Positions 1 through 8,119 of a DNA stretch of 64,000 nt are shown here, piece after piece. The stretch spans positions 1,674,001 through 1,738,000 of the forward strand of contig NZ_CP029192.1 of NCBI RefSeq assembly GCF_008642315.1, written 5' to 3'. Below the pieces are notes generated by a model. That model worked only from the letters and a program-made list of their open reading frames with translations, had not been told where the DNA came from and did no database searches. Position 1 is the first letter of the stretch. Each line of letters begins with the position of its first letter. The stretch comes from Streptomyces venezuelae. Lineage in GTDB: Bacteria > Actinomycetota > Actinomycetes > Streptomycetales > Streptomycetaceae. The position numbers and the translations under genes are program-made.

Positions 1-405
1 CAGCTGTTGGGTCACCGTCGGCGAGAGCACGGGCTCGCCCGCCGCCACCGCGCGCACCGCCGCGACGATCTCGGCCGGTGCCGTGTCCTTGAGGACGAAT
101 CCGGCGGCGCCCGCGCGCAGGGCGCGCAGCACCTGCTCGTCGGCGTGGAACGTGGTGAGGACGATGACCTCGGGGGCGCCTGGACGCCTGCGCAGCGCCT
201 CGGTGGCGGCGAGGCCGTCCATCGTGGGCATGCGGATGTCCATCAGGACGACGTCGGGCCTGAGTTCGCCGACCAGCGGGGCGACCTCGGTGCCGTCGCC
301 CGCCTCACCGACGATCTCGATGTCGTCCGCGCCGCCGAGCATGAAGGAGAGCCCGGCCCGCACGAGCGGGTCGTCGTCGACGAGGAGCAGCTTGATCGGT
401 TTCAT
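1..405 (-). CDS. NarL/LuxR-family response regulator, N-terminal part (cut by window edge)
   Basis: Only the first 135 codons are present, encoding a CheY-like receiver domain. The acidic pocket (DDD at residues 10-12) and the phosphoacceptor Asp56 in VVLMDIRMP are visible, followed by the conserved Thr of VIVLTTF and the Lys of GFVLKD. The C-terminal LuxR-type DNA-binding domain, expected from this receiver type and from the DesK-like kinase partner, lies outside the window. The ATG overlaps the stop of the upstream kinase gene as ATGA (402-405), so the two are translationally coupled. The pair would sense a signal at the membrane and control transcription; target genes cannot be inferred. 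Confidence 0.9.
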   Translation of the reverse strand, partial: MKPIKLLLVDDDPLVRAGLSFMLGGADDIEIVGEAGDGTEVAPLVGELRPDVVLMDIRMPTMDGLAATEALRRRPGAPEVIVLTTFHADEQVLRALRAGAAGFVLKDTAPAEIVAAVRAVAAGEPVLSPTVTQQL

Positions 406-1670
406 GACGCCCACGGTAGCCAGGCCTCCAGGTGGAATCCGCCGTCGTCCCCGGCCTCGTGGCCGAGCCTGCCGCCCGCGAGCGAGGCCCGCTCGGCGAG
501 CCCGATCAGGCCCTGTCCCGAGCCGGGCACCGCGGGCACGGGCCCGGGCGGTGCGGGATTGCGGACGGACAGGGTCAGGCCCTCGCCGGGCGCGCCCGTG
601 ACGGTGACGGTCACTTCGGCGCCGGGGGCGTGTTTGCGGGCATTGGTCAGGCCTTCCTGGGCGATGCGGTAGGCGGTGCGCCCGAGGGCCGTGGGCACGG
701 AATCGGGATCGGTGACGCGGTTGTCGAGGACGACCTTCATGTCGGCGTCGCGGGACTCGGCGATCAGGGTGCCGAGGGCGGCGAGGGTGGGCTGCGGGCG
801 GCCGGAGGCGTCGGCCTCGCCGCCGCGCAGGACGCCGATCACCTGGCGCAGGTCCTGCAGCGCCTCGTGGGAGCTCTCCCGGATGACGCCCGCCGCCCTG
901 ACGATCTCCTCACGCGGCGCGTCCGGGCGGAACTCCAGGGCTCCGGCGTGGACGCTGAGCAGGGTGAGGCGGTGGGCGAGGACGTCGTGCATCTCGCGTG
1001 CGATGTCCTCGCGGGCGAGCCGCTGGGCCTGCTCGGCGCGGAGCGCGGCCTCGTTCTCGGCGCGCACGGCGCGGTCACGGAGGCTGAGCAGGAGTTCGCG
1101 GCGGGAGCGCACGAACATGCCCCAGCCGATGACCGTGACGGTGATCAGCACGCCGAAGGCGATGGAGATGCCGTACGACATGCCGGAGTCCGGGCGCAGC
1201 CAGTAGGTGAGGGGGACCACGGCGACCGAGACTCCGCCGACCCAGGCGACGTACCGGAAGGGCCGGTGCACGGCGAGGGTGAAGAGGGCGACCGCCGCGG
1301 CGCCGCCCGCCGTGTCGGAGGCCACCGCGACCGGCACCATCACGACGGCGAGGCCGACGGGCCACCGCCTGCGCAGCCAGACCGCGGCGCAGGCCAGGGC
1401 GCCGAGCACCTGGTCGAACTCGGCCCAGCCCGGGGAGATGTGCGGGTTGCCGGAGACCGCGTCGGCGCCGACCATCCCGATGAGCACGGCGGCGAAGAAG
1501 CAGGCGAAGTCGGCGATCCAGTCGCGGACGGTGCGCCGCGACGCGCGTCCGGCGCGGCTCGGGTCGAACTCCCGGGCGATGGCGGAGGGCAGTGTCCAGG
1601 GGCGCCTGGCCAGGGGGCCGCTCAGGGAGCCCACGGGCTCGGGGGGTCGCTCGGGATCTGTGCCGCTCAT
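402..1670 (-). CDS. Membrane sensor histidine kinase, DesK/NarX-like (HisKA_3)
   Basis: 422-aa kinase. The N-terminal half (about residues 40-190) has several hydrophobic membrane segments. It is followed by the HisKA_3 box with phosphoacceptor His228 in AREMHDVLAHRLT, and a C-terminal HATPase region with the N-box pattern (EGLTNARKHAPGA) and a Gly-rich lid (GSGQGLIGLAERA). Such kinases autophosphorylate and pass phosphate to a NarL-type regulator, here the overlapping downstream gene. The ATG at 1670 (MSGTDPERPPEP) was chosen because the segment before it is atypical; a GTG at 1715 is the alternative. Ligand unknown. Confidence 0.9.
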   Translation of the reverse strand: MSGTDPERPPEPVGSLSGPLARRPWTLPSAIAREFDPSRAGRASRRTVRDWIADFACFFAAVLIGMVGADAVSGNPHISPGWAEFDQVLGALACAAVWLRRRWPVGLAVVMVPVAVASDTAGGAAAVALFTLAVHRPFRYVAWVGGVSVAVVPLTYWLRPDSGMSYGISIAFGVLITVTVIGWGMFVRSRRELLLSLRDRAVRAENEAALRAEQAQRLAREDIAREMHDVLAHRLTLLSVHAGALEFRPDAPREEIVRAAGVIRESSHEALQDLRQVIGVLRGGEADASGRPQPTLAALGTLIAESRDADMKVVLDNRVTDPDSVPTALGRTAYRIAQEGLTNARKHAPGAEVTVTVTGAPGEGLTLSVRNPAPPGPVPAVPGSGQGLIGLAERASLAGGRLGHEAGDDGGFHLEAWLPWAS

Positions 1671-1738
1671 GGTCGACAAATCTACGCACCGCGGGCGGCC
1701 CCGCACGGTCCTCACGCGTGATCGTCTACCAAAGTCGC

Positions 1739-1826
1739 GCGGGTCCGCGACTTTCGGACCCGCTCAGGAGGAAGATCCTCGCCCCGCGGCGGATGCCCGC
1801 CGGGAAGGTGCGGGACGAGGATCTTC
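1739..1826 (+). promoter_or_regulatory. Two tandem hairpins in the leader of the small membrane protein gene
   Basis: The first inverted repeat has 9-bp arms GCGGGTCCG (1739-1747) and CGGACCCGC (1755-1763) around a 7-nt loop. The second pairs GAAGATCCTCGCCCCGC (1771-1787) with GCGGGACGAGGATCTTC (1810-1826) with one mismatch. The only Shine-Dalgarno-like sequence of the next gene (GAGGA, 1817-1821) lies inside the 3' arm of the second stem, ending 7 nt before the ATG. The geometry fits a hairpin that hides the ribosome site; function is inferred. Confidence 0.5.
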
Positions 1827-1828
1827 GC

Positions 1829-2035
1829 ATGAAGCAGCTACTGGAGATTCTCGGTGTGGTCCTGCTGTTGCAGGGCGCGGTCGGCCTGGTCCACAGCTTC
1901 ACCGGCGCACTGGGCGGCTGGGGTCTGATCCAGCGCTTCGGCTTCCTCGACGGGTACGAGACGTACGCGAGCGTGGCCCTGATCGTGCTGGGCTGCGCCC
2001 TGTTCGCCGCGCTGCGGAGCCTCGGGAACGACTGA
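1829..2035 (+). CDS. Small two-helix membrane protein, function unknown
   Basis: 68-aa protein with two hydrophobic segments (about residues 5-25 and 45-62) joined by a short loop with aromatic and charged residues (IQRFGFLDGYETYA). This is the layout of a small integral membrane hairpin. The ATG at 1829 follows GAGGA by 7 nt. It lies divergent to the two-component kinase and converges on the ribonuclease gene, with one base between the two stops. No family was recognised. The conspicuous stem-loops upstream suggest post-transcriptional control. Confidence 0.6.
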   Translation: MKQLLEILGVVLLLQGAVGLVHSFTGALGGWGLIQRFGFLDGYETYASVALIVLGCALFAALRSLGND

Positions 2036-2036
2036 C

Positions 2037-2447
2037 TCAGCAGCCGTGGTCGACCAGGTCGAACGACGCGTAGTGGTCGGCGGTGTAGTAGTCCTCCTGG
2101 CTCTTCTCGCCGGTGACGATGCGGCGGGCGCCGCGGTCGTCGGAGCCGGGCGTGACGACCGTGTACTCGTGGTAGTAGCCGGAGCTCTGCTGGGGCAGCT
2201 CACCCTCGCGGTTCTGGAAGACGGTGCCGTCCTGCGGGTACGGGTAGGGGCCGCCCTTTTCGATCAGGTCGAGCGTGTCGTGTGCCTGGGAGGGCAGCGC
2301 GGAGAGACAGATGTCGCCGACGGCGGCGGCGGAGTGCGAGACGGCGGCGACCGGGGCCGCCGGTGCCGCGCTCGCCGCGACGGGGCCGCCGACGAGCAGG
2401 GCGGCGGCGAGGGCAGTGACGCTGACGATTCGTGGGGGGATTCGCAT
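2037..2447 (-). CDS. Secreted guanyl-specific ribonuclease (RNase Sa/barnase family)
   Basis: 136-aa precursor with an N-terminal signal peptide (about residues 1-28, ending near AASA) and a mature domain closely following Streptomyces RNase Sa: CLSALP near the N-terminus, PYPQDGTVFQNREG, YYHEYTVVTPG with the catalytic Glu, the GARRIVTGE segment with the catalytic Arg, YYTADHYASF with the catalytic His, and a C-terminal Cys for the family disulfide. Such enzymes cut RNA after guanosine outside the cell. No barstar-like inhibitor gene is adjacent; many secreted Streptomyces RNases lack a linked one. ATG at 2447. Confidence 0.93.
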   Translation of the reverse strand: MRIPPRIVSVTALAAALLVGGPVAASAAPAAPVAAVSHSAAAVGDICLSALPSQAHDTLDLIEKGGPYPYPQDGTVFQNREGELPQQSSGYYHEYTVVTPGSDDRGARRIVTGEKSQEDYYTADHYASFDLVDHGC

Positions 2448-2472
2448 GGGTCCAGTGTGACGCGCGTAGAGG

Positions 2473-2490
2473 TTGTCGTGTCAACGACAA
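2473..2490. promoter_or_regulatory. Palindrome over the RNase promoter region
   Basis: TTGTCGT (2473-2479) and ACGACAA (2484-2490) form perfect 7-bp arms around a 4-bp centre. On the minus strand the centre reads TTGACA, a good -35 hexamer about 25-40 nt before the RNase start, although the -10 is weak. It could be an operator for the RNase gene. It sits in the 196-bp gap between the divergent RNase and SDR genes. Confidence 0.35.
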
Positions 2491-2643
2491 GTAAGGGAAA
2501 TTCTCCGGGAGTTAACCGAGCGGCGCGGACCGGCGGACTCCGTGTCCGATTGCCGCCAGCCGATACCCGCCCGAACGCCTTTCATTGAACCCGCAAGCAC
2601 TTGGCGACCGTGCCGCAGTGCGATTCAGACGGAAGGTATCGAC

Positions 2644-3384
2644 ATGTCTACTCTCAACGGCAGGACGGCTCTGGTCACCGGCGGCAGCCGCGGCATGGGC
2701 GCGGCGATCGCGCTGCGCCTCGCCCAGGAGGGCGCGGACGTGGCCCTCACCTACGTCCACAACGAGGCGGCCGCCGAGGAAGTGGTCACGAAGATCCGGG
2801 CCATGGGGCGGCGCGGCTTCGCCATCCGGGCGGACGCGGCGGACGCCGGGGACGCGGCCGGCGCGGTCGACCGCGCGGCCGACGACCTGGGCGGCCTGGA
2901 CATCCTGGTGAACAACGCGGGGATCGGCGTCCTCGGTCCCGTCGGCGACCTGTCGCTCGCCGACATCGACCGGGTCATGGCCGTGAACGTACGAGGGGTC
3001 TTCCTCGCCTCGCAGACGGCGGCCGTGCGGCTCCGCGACGGCGGGCGGATCATCACCATCGGCAGCTGCATGGCGCAGCGCGTCCCGGGCCCCGGCGGCA
3101 CCCTGTACGCGACCAGCAAGGCCGCGCTGATCGGCCTCAACAAGGCGCTGGCACGGGAGTTGGGCGGGCGCGGGATCACGGCGAACCTGGTCCAGCCGGG
3201 TCCGATCGACACGGACATGAACCCGGCGAACGGCCCCTTCGCGGACGGCCAGAGCGCCATGACCGCCCTCGGCCGCTTCGGCTCCGCCGACGAGGTGGCG
3301 TCCCTGGTCGGCTATCTCGCCGGGGACGACGCGGCGTACATCACCGGCACCGAGCTGTCGGTGGACGGCGGTCACGCGGCCTGA
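2644..3384 (+). CDS. Short-chain dehydrogenase/reductase (SDR, FabG-like)
   Basis: 246-aa classical SDR. The TGGSRGMG cofactor loop is at residues 12-19, NNAG follows mid-domain, and the catalytic Ser (TIGSC) and Tyr-x3-Lys (LYATSK) are present. The C-terminal AYITGTELSVDGG is typical of NADPH-dependent oxidoreductases. Start ATG at 2644 is preceded by GGAAGG. Substrate cannot be told from sequence. It may belong with the MDR oxidoreductase and AraC regulator downstream, but a 372-bp gap separates them. Confidence 0.88.
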   Translation: MSTLNGRTALVTGGSRGMGAAIALRLAQEGADVALTYVHNEAAAEEVVTKIRAMGRRGFAIRADAADAGDAAGAVDRAADDLGGLDILVNNAGIGVLGPVGDLSLADIDRVMAVNVRGVFLASQTAAVRLRDGGRIITIGSCMAQRVPGPGGTLYATSKAALIGLNKALARELGGRGITANLVQPGPIDTDMNPANGPFADGQSAMTALGRFGSADEVASLVGYLAGDDAAYITGTELSVDGGHAA

Positions 3385-3756
3385 GCTTCAGCCTCCCGCC
3401 TGCCGCCAGGTCGCTGCCGTGCCATCCGCTGGCGCCACCATCCCGAGGGAGAACCCTGTGCACAGCACCAGCCCGCAGATCGCGGAGGTCCTGCCGCGCC
3501 GCGGCGGGACGCTCCTGGCCTGCTCCTGCCACACCTCCGCCCCCTCCCCGGCTGAACGCCCGCGCCCCGGGGCAGGGCTCGACGTGCCGCGAGTCGCACT
3601 GACACAGATCGTCAACTCATTGATTCTCACGGGTCTGGTCGCTGTCCAGGTCCTGCGAAAGGGTTCCAAGAAGGCGGCAGTGCGGCATCTGCGCACTCGA
3701 TCTGCTGCCGCGCCGAGCGTTCAGGCGCACCCGCGAGAGAAGGAAGCACACCCCTT
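3385..3756. other. 372-bp gap between SDR and MDR genes; no convincing gene
   Basis: No recognisable protein is encoded. An open frame from GTG 3461 (GGGAGA 6 nt upstream) runs with unusual composition into the next gene in another frame and has no family resemblance. An AT-richer stretch around 3610-3640 could carry the promoter of the downstream oxidoreductase. No clear inverted repeat was found. Confidence 0.5.
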
Positions 3757-4665
3757 ATGCGCGCCCTTGTGGTCGATCACAGTGAGGCCGGCCCCGTCCG
3801 GTTCGCCGATGTCGACGAGCCCGTACCGTCCGCCGGTGAGGCGTTGGTGGAGATACGGCACATCGGTCTCAACTTCGGAGAGCTGAATTACGTGCACCAG
3901 TGGCCGGCCGGAGCTGTGCACGGTCACGACGCGGCCGGCATCGTGGTGCGCGCCGCGTCCGACGGTTCCGGGCCGCCCGAAGGTACGCGCGTCACAGTGG
4001 GAATGTCCCCCCACGCGTGGGCGGAGCGGGTGGCAGTCAGCCCCGCCTCGCTCGGCACCGTCCCCGAGGGTGTCGATCTGGCCCACGCCGCGGCGCTGGG
4101 GATCGCCGGAGTCACCCCTCTGCGTGTGCTGCGCAAGCGTTCCCTGTTGGCGCGCGACGTTCTGGTCACCGGCGCCAGCGGGGGCGTGGGGCATTTCGCC
4201 GTCCAGTTGGCGGCCCTGGCGGGCGCCCGGGTGACGGCACTCGTCGGTTCGCCGGAGCGCGCCGTCGGGCTCCGTGAACTCGGGGCCGACAAGGTCCTGA
4301 CCGACCTGGCCGAGACCGGGGACCGGTTCGACCTCGTCCTGGACACGGTCGGCGGGCCGCTGGTGGCCCAGGCGTGGAATGCGCTCGCCGAGGGCGGCAC
4401 CATCCATCTGGTCGGTTACTCCTCCGGGCAGGAAACCACCTTCCCGGCAGGGGCCTTGTTCGGCTTCGGCGAACCCCGCAGCATCTCCACCTACGGGGAC
4501 AAGACGCCGACCGGCGGGGAGCTGACGGACCTGCTGGGCCTCATGGCCGCCGGGAGGCTCTCGGCGCCGGTCGGACTGCGAGGCGACTGGCAGGGCGTGG
4601 ACGACGCGGTCCGGGCGCTGTTCGCGCGGAAGGTGCACGGAAAGGTCGTTCTTGACGTGGTCTGA
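3757..4665 (+). CDS. Zinc-independent MDR-family NADPH:quinone oxidoreductase-like enzyme
   Basis: 302-aa protein of the medium-chain dehydrogenase/reductase superfamily. The N-terminal GroES-like part contains HIGLNFGELNY and GHDAAGIVV. The Rossmann domain has the nucleotide-binding GASGGVGHFAVQLA and ends KVHGKVVLDVV. The catalytic zinc ligands and structural zinc cysteines of alcohol dehydrogenases are absent, as in quinone oxidoreductases. ATG 3757 has AGAGAAGGAAG upstream. It is followed by an AraC regulator on the same strand 70 nt away, a common pairing for detoxifying oxidoreductases. Confidence 0.88.
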   Translation: MRALVVDHSEAGPVRFADVDEPVPSAGEALVEIRHIGLNFGELNYVHQWPAGAVHGHDAAGIVVRAASDGSGPPEGTRVTVGMSPHAWAERVAVSPASLGTVPEGVDLAHAAALGIAGVTPLRVLRKRSLLARDVLVTGASGGVGHFAVQLAALAGARVTALVGSPERAVGLRELGADKVLTDLAETGDRFDLVLDTVGGPLVAQAWNALAEGGTIHLVGYSSGQETTFPAGALFGFGEPRSISTYGDKTPTGGELTDLLGLMAAGRLSAPVGLRGDWQGVDDAVRALFARKVHGKVVLDVV

Positions 4666-4735
4666 CGCTGCGGGCGAGGACACATGCGCCTCGCCCGCCG
4701 GCGGGCCGTTCGCGGCGGTGGACGAGAATGGACCC

Positions 4736-5653
4736 ATGGATGTGCTGGCGGAGGTCTTGCGCGTTTCGGGTGCGCGAGGAGGGCTCGGGGCCGTGCTGAA
4801 GGCCGGCGGAACCTGGGGCCTGCGGCTGGACTCCTCTCCAGGAGCGGCCCTGCACGTGGTGTCCCGCGGCACCATGTGGCTGCATGTCACGGGTGAGAAA
4901 CCTCTTCAGGTGCAGGCCGGGGACGCCGTCCTGGTGCCGCCGGGCACCGCACACGGGATAGCCGGCGGCGCCGGCATGACGATGGGTTCCTGCGACCGGG
5001 AGGCAGCGGCCCGGTCGTTCGCCGATGGCCGGGCCCTGCGGCTGGGCTCGGCGCCGGTGCGGACGGAAGTGATCGTCCTGCGCTACGAGCAGGACCCGGA
5101 GGTGCGCACACCGGTGCTTGCCTCCCTCGCTCGGCCGATGCACGTCGCAGCCCGGGAGAACGCGCAGCTCAGAAGGACCGTCGAACTCCTCGCTGCCGAG
5201 CTCGCACAGCCGCAGATCGGCACCACCGCCGCCATCAACAGCATCGTCGACCTGCTGCTCGTCCAGTTCGTACGCGCCTGGCTGGCCCGCCACCCGCAGG
5301 AGCAGTCCGGCTCATGGCTGGGAGCGATGCGTGATCCGGTCGTGCGCGACGCTCTGGCATGCGTCCACGCCCGACCGGAGCACCCCTGGACCACGGAGAC
5401 CCTGGCCGCCGCGACGAGCGTCTCCCGAGCGACGCTGTCCAGGCGTTTCCGGTCCGCCCTCGGACAGACGCCGGGCGCGTACGTGATGCAGTGGCGCATC
5501 GACCTGGCGTCCGTCCGGCTCCGCGATACCGATGAGCCGGTCGAGTCGATCTCCGGCGCGGTCGGATACGGCTCTCCGCACGCTTTCAGCCGTGCCTTCA
5601 GACGTGCCCGAGGCACGGCCCCGGGCGAATATCGTTCTCGACTTCGCAGGTGA
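4736..5653 (+). CDS. AraC-family regulator with N-terminal cupin domain
   Basis: 305-aa regulator. Residues about 1-110 form a cupin-type sensor (VQAGDAVLVPPGTAHGIAG). Residues about 205-305 carry two helix-turn-helix motifs of the AraC/XylS type (LAAATSVSRATLSRRFRSAL, then ISGAVGYGSPHAFSRAFRRA). The ATG at 4736 (MDVLAEVLRV) fits where homologues of this cupin-AraC type begin; a TTG at 4652 would overlap the oxidoreductase gene. It probably controls the upstream oxidoreductase or itself. No ligand can be named. Confidence 0.88.
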   Translation: MDVLAEVLRVSGARGGLGAVLKAGGTWGLRLDSSPGAALHVVSRGTMWLHVTGEKPLQVQAGDAVLVPPGTAHGIAGGAGMTMGSCDREAAARSFADGRALRLGSAPVRTEVIVLRYEQDPEVRTPVLASLARPMHVAARENAQLRRTVELLAAELAQPQIGTTAAINSIVDLLLVQFVRAWLARHPQEQSGSWLGAMRDPVVRDALACVHARPEHPWTTETLAAATSVSRATLSRRFRSALGQTPGAYVMQWRIDLASVRLRDTDEPVESISGAVGYGSPHAFSRAFRRARGTAPGEYRSRLRR

Positions 5654-5716
5654 TCCGGCCTCGACCGGTAGGAACATCGGCCTCCGCGTACGGGAGGACG
5701 TGTGGCGGCCCGCAGT

Positions 5717-6793
5717 TCATTGGATCAGGTCTGTGTGTGGATGCTCGGGAGAAGTGGGACAGACGTAGATCTGCAGGTTGTCCGTGCTGCCCACTTCCAC
5801 CCTCGTCGGCTGCGAGAGGTACTGGCGCGGGCCGCGAGAGCCGGCGAGGACGGCGTCCTGTTCCTCCTGCGGCGCCCAGCTGCGGCCCTCACCGCCGTCC
5901 CACTCGAAGGAAGCAATCGTCAGCAGCGGGACCATTTGCACCTCGCACACAGCGCAGTACCGGCGGATCGGGTCGGTGCGGCCCCAAGGGGGCCAGCCAC
6001 CGACCTTCCAGCCCGGCGCGTTGCCCAGATGAAGGGAGTAGAACTCGCGCGGATACCGTGCGTAGGAGCTGTCCACACCGGACCCGGCCGCCTGCCACCT
6101 GCTCCAGTCCTCCAGCAGACGCTGCAGCTCCGGGCTCAGATCCAGGCTGTTGGGGTAGTCGGTGATCGCTTCCGGCGCCAGCACGCACGGCTCCGGCACA
6201 TAACCCGGATAGTCCGCCTCGTACGGTTCCGGCGGCGCGGCAAGGATGTCCCCGACCTCCGCCGCCGACCGCCACACCAGCACGGCCGACGGCTTGCAGT
6301 CCGGTTCGTGCTCGTACGGGCACCACAGAACCTGCAGCAGATCGGCCCGCCCGGGCGGGCGCAACAGGGGTACGTCGCGAAGGAACAGCTGAGCCACGGG
6401 CAACAGCGGGACCGGGCATTCGGCGGGCCACGCAAGGCCGGAGTCGAGCCGTTCGGCGAGCCGTGCGGCAGCGCGTTCCCTGAGCGCTTCCTCCTCGGGT
6501 GTGTACGCGGGAGGCCGCTCATCAGGGCGCCACCTGGACTGCAGGCCTCTCTGCAGCCGCACTTCGGTCAGTGACTCGCGAAACCCCGTGTCCACGTGCA
6601 GGTGCACGTCCTCGCAGTGCGGCCATGGCTCCCCCGCCGGCCACAACAACGGCCCACCGACCGAGCTGTCCCCGACCGAAGGCGACCCCGGACGCGGATG
6701 CAACCGAATGGCAGGTCGCGCCAACGGGGCCAACTCAGGGAAGACCGCGCCCACCTGGAGGGGCCGCGACGGAGTGGTACGTACGAAAACCAT
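5717..6793 (-). CDS. DUF1963 (YwqG-like) protein
   Basis: 358-aa cytosolic protein. Hallmarks of the DUF1963/YwqG group are VGGPLLWPAGEPWPHC near the N-terminus, LLQVLWCPYEHEPD and TIASFEWDGGEG in the middle, and a closing LQIYVCP. The biochemical role of this family is unknown; members often sit near polymorphic toxin or stress genes, but nothing here indicates that. ATG 6793 (MVFVRTTPSRPLQVG) was preferred to the earlier start at 6871 because AGGAT precedes it and the extra N-terminus is Arg/His-rich and unlike the family. Confidence 0.75.
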   Translation of the reverse strand: MVFVRTTPSRPLQVGAVFPELAPLARPAIRLHPRPGSPSVGDSSVGGPLLWPAGEPWPHCEDVHLHVDTGFRESLTEVRLQRGLQSRWRPDERPPAYTPEEEALRERAAARLAERLDSGLAWPAECPVPLLPVAQLFLRDVPLLRPPGRADLLQVLWCPYEHEPDCKPSAVLVWRSAAEVGDILAAPPEPYEADYPGYVPEPCVLAPEAITDYPNSLDLSPELQRLLEDWSRWQAAGSGVDSSYARYPREFYSLHLGNAPGWKVGGWPPWGRTDPIRRYCAVCEVQMVPLLTIASFEWDGGEGRSWAPQEEQDAVLAGSRGPRQYLSQPTRVEVGSTDNLQIYVCPTSPEHPHTDLIQ

Positions 6794-6945
6794 GCCGGTG
6801 ATCCTGCCACCAGCCACTGACAGGCCCCGGTGATGGTGCCGATCAGGGTGCCTCCGCGCACGACACACCACGTGGCATTGTCCTGCGCCATCCCTTGGGA
6901 CACGGCTCCTCTCGCTGACCCCGTCGTCCGGGCGGGGACATGGGT

Positions 6946-6983
6946 GTGGGGCGCGCCGGGGCTGTCCACCCGGCGCGCCCCAC
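6946..6983 (-). terminator. Terminator hairpin of the allB-alc operon
   Basis: Perfect 15-bp stem GTGGGGCGCGCCGGG (6946-6960) / CCCGGCGCGCCCCAC (6969-6983) with an 8-nt loop, starting 17 nt past the allantoicase stop in the direction of transcription. No U-tract, as is usual in Streptomyces. Confidence 0.8.
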
Positions 6984-6999
6984 GTTCAATGGGGGCGGA

Positions 7000-8115
7000 T
7001 CAGCCGCCCAGCTCCTGGTGGCGGGCCGCCAGCTTGGCCGCGCCGTCCTCGGTCAGCGAACCGAACAGGCGCAGCCGGGAGATGCCGCCGTCCGGGAAGA
7101 TGTCGATGCGGACGTGCGTGCCGACGACCGGCGCGTCCAGGACGAAACGGTGGTTGGTGTCGGGCTGCAGGCGGGTGCGGGGCAGCGCCTCGACCCACTC
7201 GCCCGACGCGCCGTCGCGCACCGAAAGGGCCGCCCAGCCCGCCGAGTTGCCCTTGAGGTAGGCGGTGTCGATCTCGACCACGCGGATCTCGGACTGCTGG
7301 ACGAGCTGGTAGCGGATCCAGTCGTTGCCGGTGTCGCGGCGGCGGCGGGTCTCCCAGCCGTCGTCCATCTTGCGGGAGCGGCCCGGCTGGATGGTGTTGG
7401 TGGCCGGGGAGTAGAAGCGGTCGGACGCATCCTCGACCTGGCCGCCGTTCTCCAGGGCGACGACGTCGAACGTGCCGAGCGCGGCGAGCCACTTGGGGTC
7501 GGCGACGACCTCGCCGTACACGCGCAGACGGGCGATGCCGCCGTCCGGGTGCTGGTTGACACGCAGGTGCGTGAAGCGCTGCTCGATGTCGACGGCGAAG
7601 CCGTTGGCGGCGTGGCCGCCGACGGGCGTGCGCGGGACGAGGGTCGTCCACTTCACGTCGTCGGCGCAGAGCTCCTCGGGCGTCGGCGAACCGTCGACGC
7701 TGGTGCCCTCGACGGACACGGCCTGCGGGTAGTTGCCGCGGAAGTGGGCGGTGTCGATGACGATGCCGCGTACGATGCCGGGCGCGCCGAGCCGTACGAG
7801 AGCCCAGTCGTGGTCGTCCTGGGTGGGCCACGGGTGCTCGCCCGAGACACCACGCCTGCGGCGGGTCTCCCAGCCGTCCATGACCTTGCCCTTGTGGCCG
7901 AAGTGCTCGGGGTCGAACACGGCCGGGTGGGCGAGCAGCAGGTTCTCGCGCATCGCGAAGAACTCGTCGTTGGCGGCGATCACACCGGCGCCGAGCTGCC
8001 GGTCGGCGAGGTTGGCGTACTGGGTGAAGGGGAAGTCGGCCGTGCGGTAGTCGGCGTAGGGCTCGCCGCCGCCGTAGGGGCTCGCGTCGCCGGTGAAGGA
8101 AGGTATCGCCGTCAC
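7000..8115 (-). CDS. alc: Allantoicase
   Basis: 371-aa enzyme that hydrolyses allantoate to ureidoglycolate and urea in ureide breakdown. It consists of two homologous jelly-roll repeats, each starting with the family signature: KVMDGWETRRRRG in the first half and KMDDGWETRRRRD in the second. Each repeat also contains the WALVRLG/IRYQLVQ strand and HLRVNQHPDGGIARLRVYGE-like end (in the second repeat HVRIDIFPDGGISRLRLFG). It starts with GTG at 8115, 4 nt after the allantoinase stop, so it is the second gene of an allB-alc operon closed by the hairpin at 6946. Confidence 0.96.
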   Translation of the reverse strand: MTAIPSFTGDASPYGGGEPYADYRTADFPFTQYANLADRQLGAGVIAANDEFFAMRENLLLAHPAVFDPEHFGHKGKVMDGWETRRRRGVSGEHPWPTQDDHDWALVRLGAPGIVRGIVIDTAHFRGNYPQAVSVEGTSVDGSPTPEELCADDVKWTTLVPRTPVGGHAANGFAVDIEQRFTHLRVNQHPDGGIARLRVYGEVVADPKWLAALGTFDVVALENGGQVEDASDRFYSPATNTIQPGRSRKMDDGWETRRRRDTGNDWIRYQLVQQSEIRVVEIDTAYLKGNSAGWAALSVRDGASGEWVEALPRTRLQPDTNHRFVLDAPVVGTHVRIDIFPDGGISRLRLFGSLTEDGAAKLAARHQELGG

Positions 8116-8119
8116 TGTT

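Noticed and set aside
432..1721. Large plus-strand frame opposite the histidine kinase
   Set aside because: Antisense shadow caused by high G+C; the minus strand encodes clear kinase motifs.
3461..3756. Small gene starting at GTG 3461 with a GGGAGA ribosome site
   Set aside because: The frame has no recognisable domain, odd composition, and runs past the start of the MDR gene.
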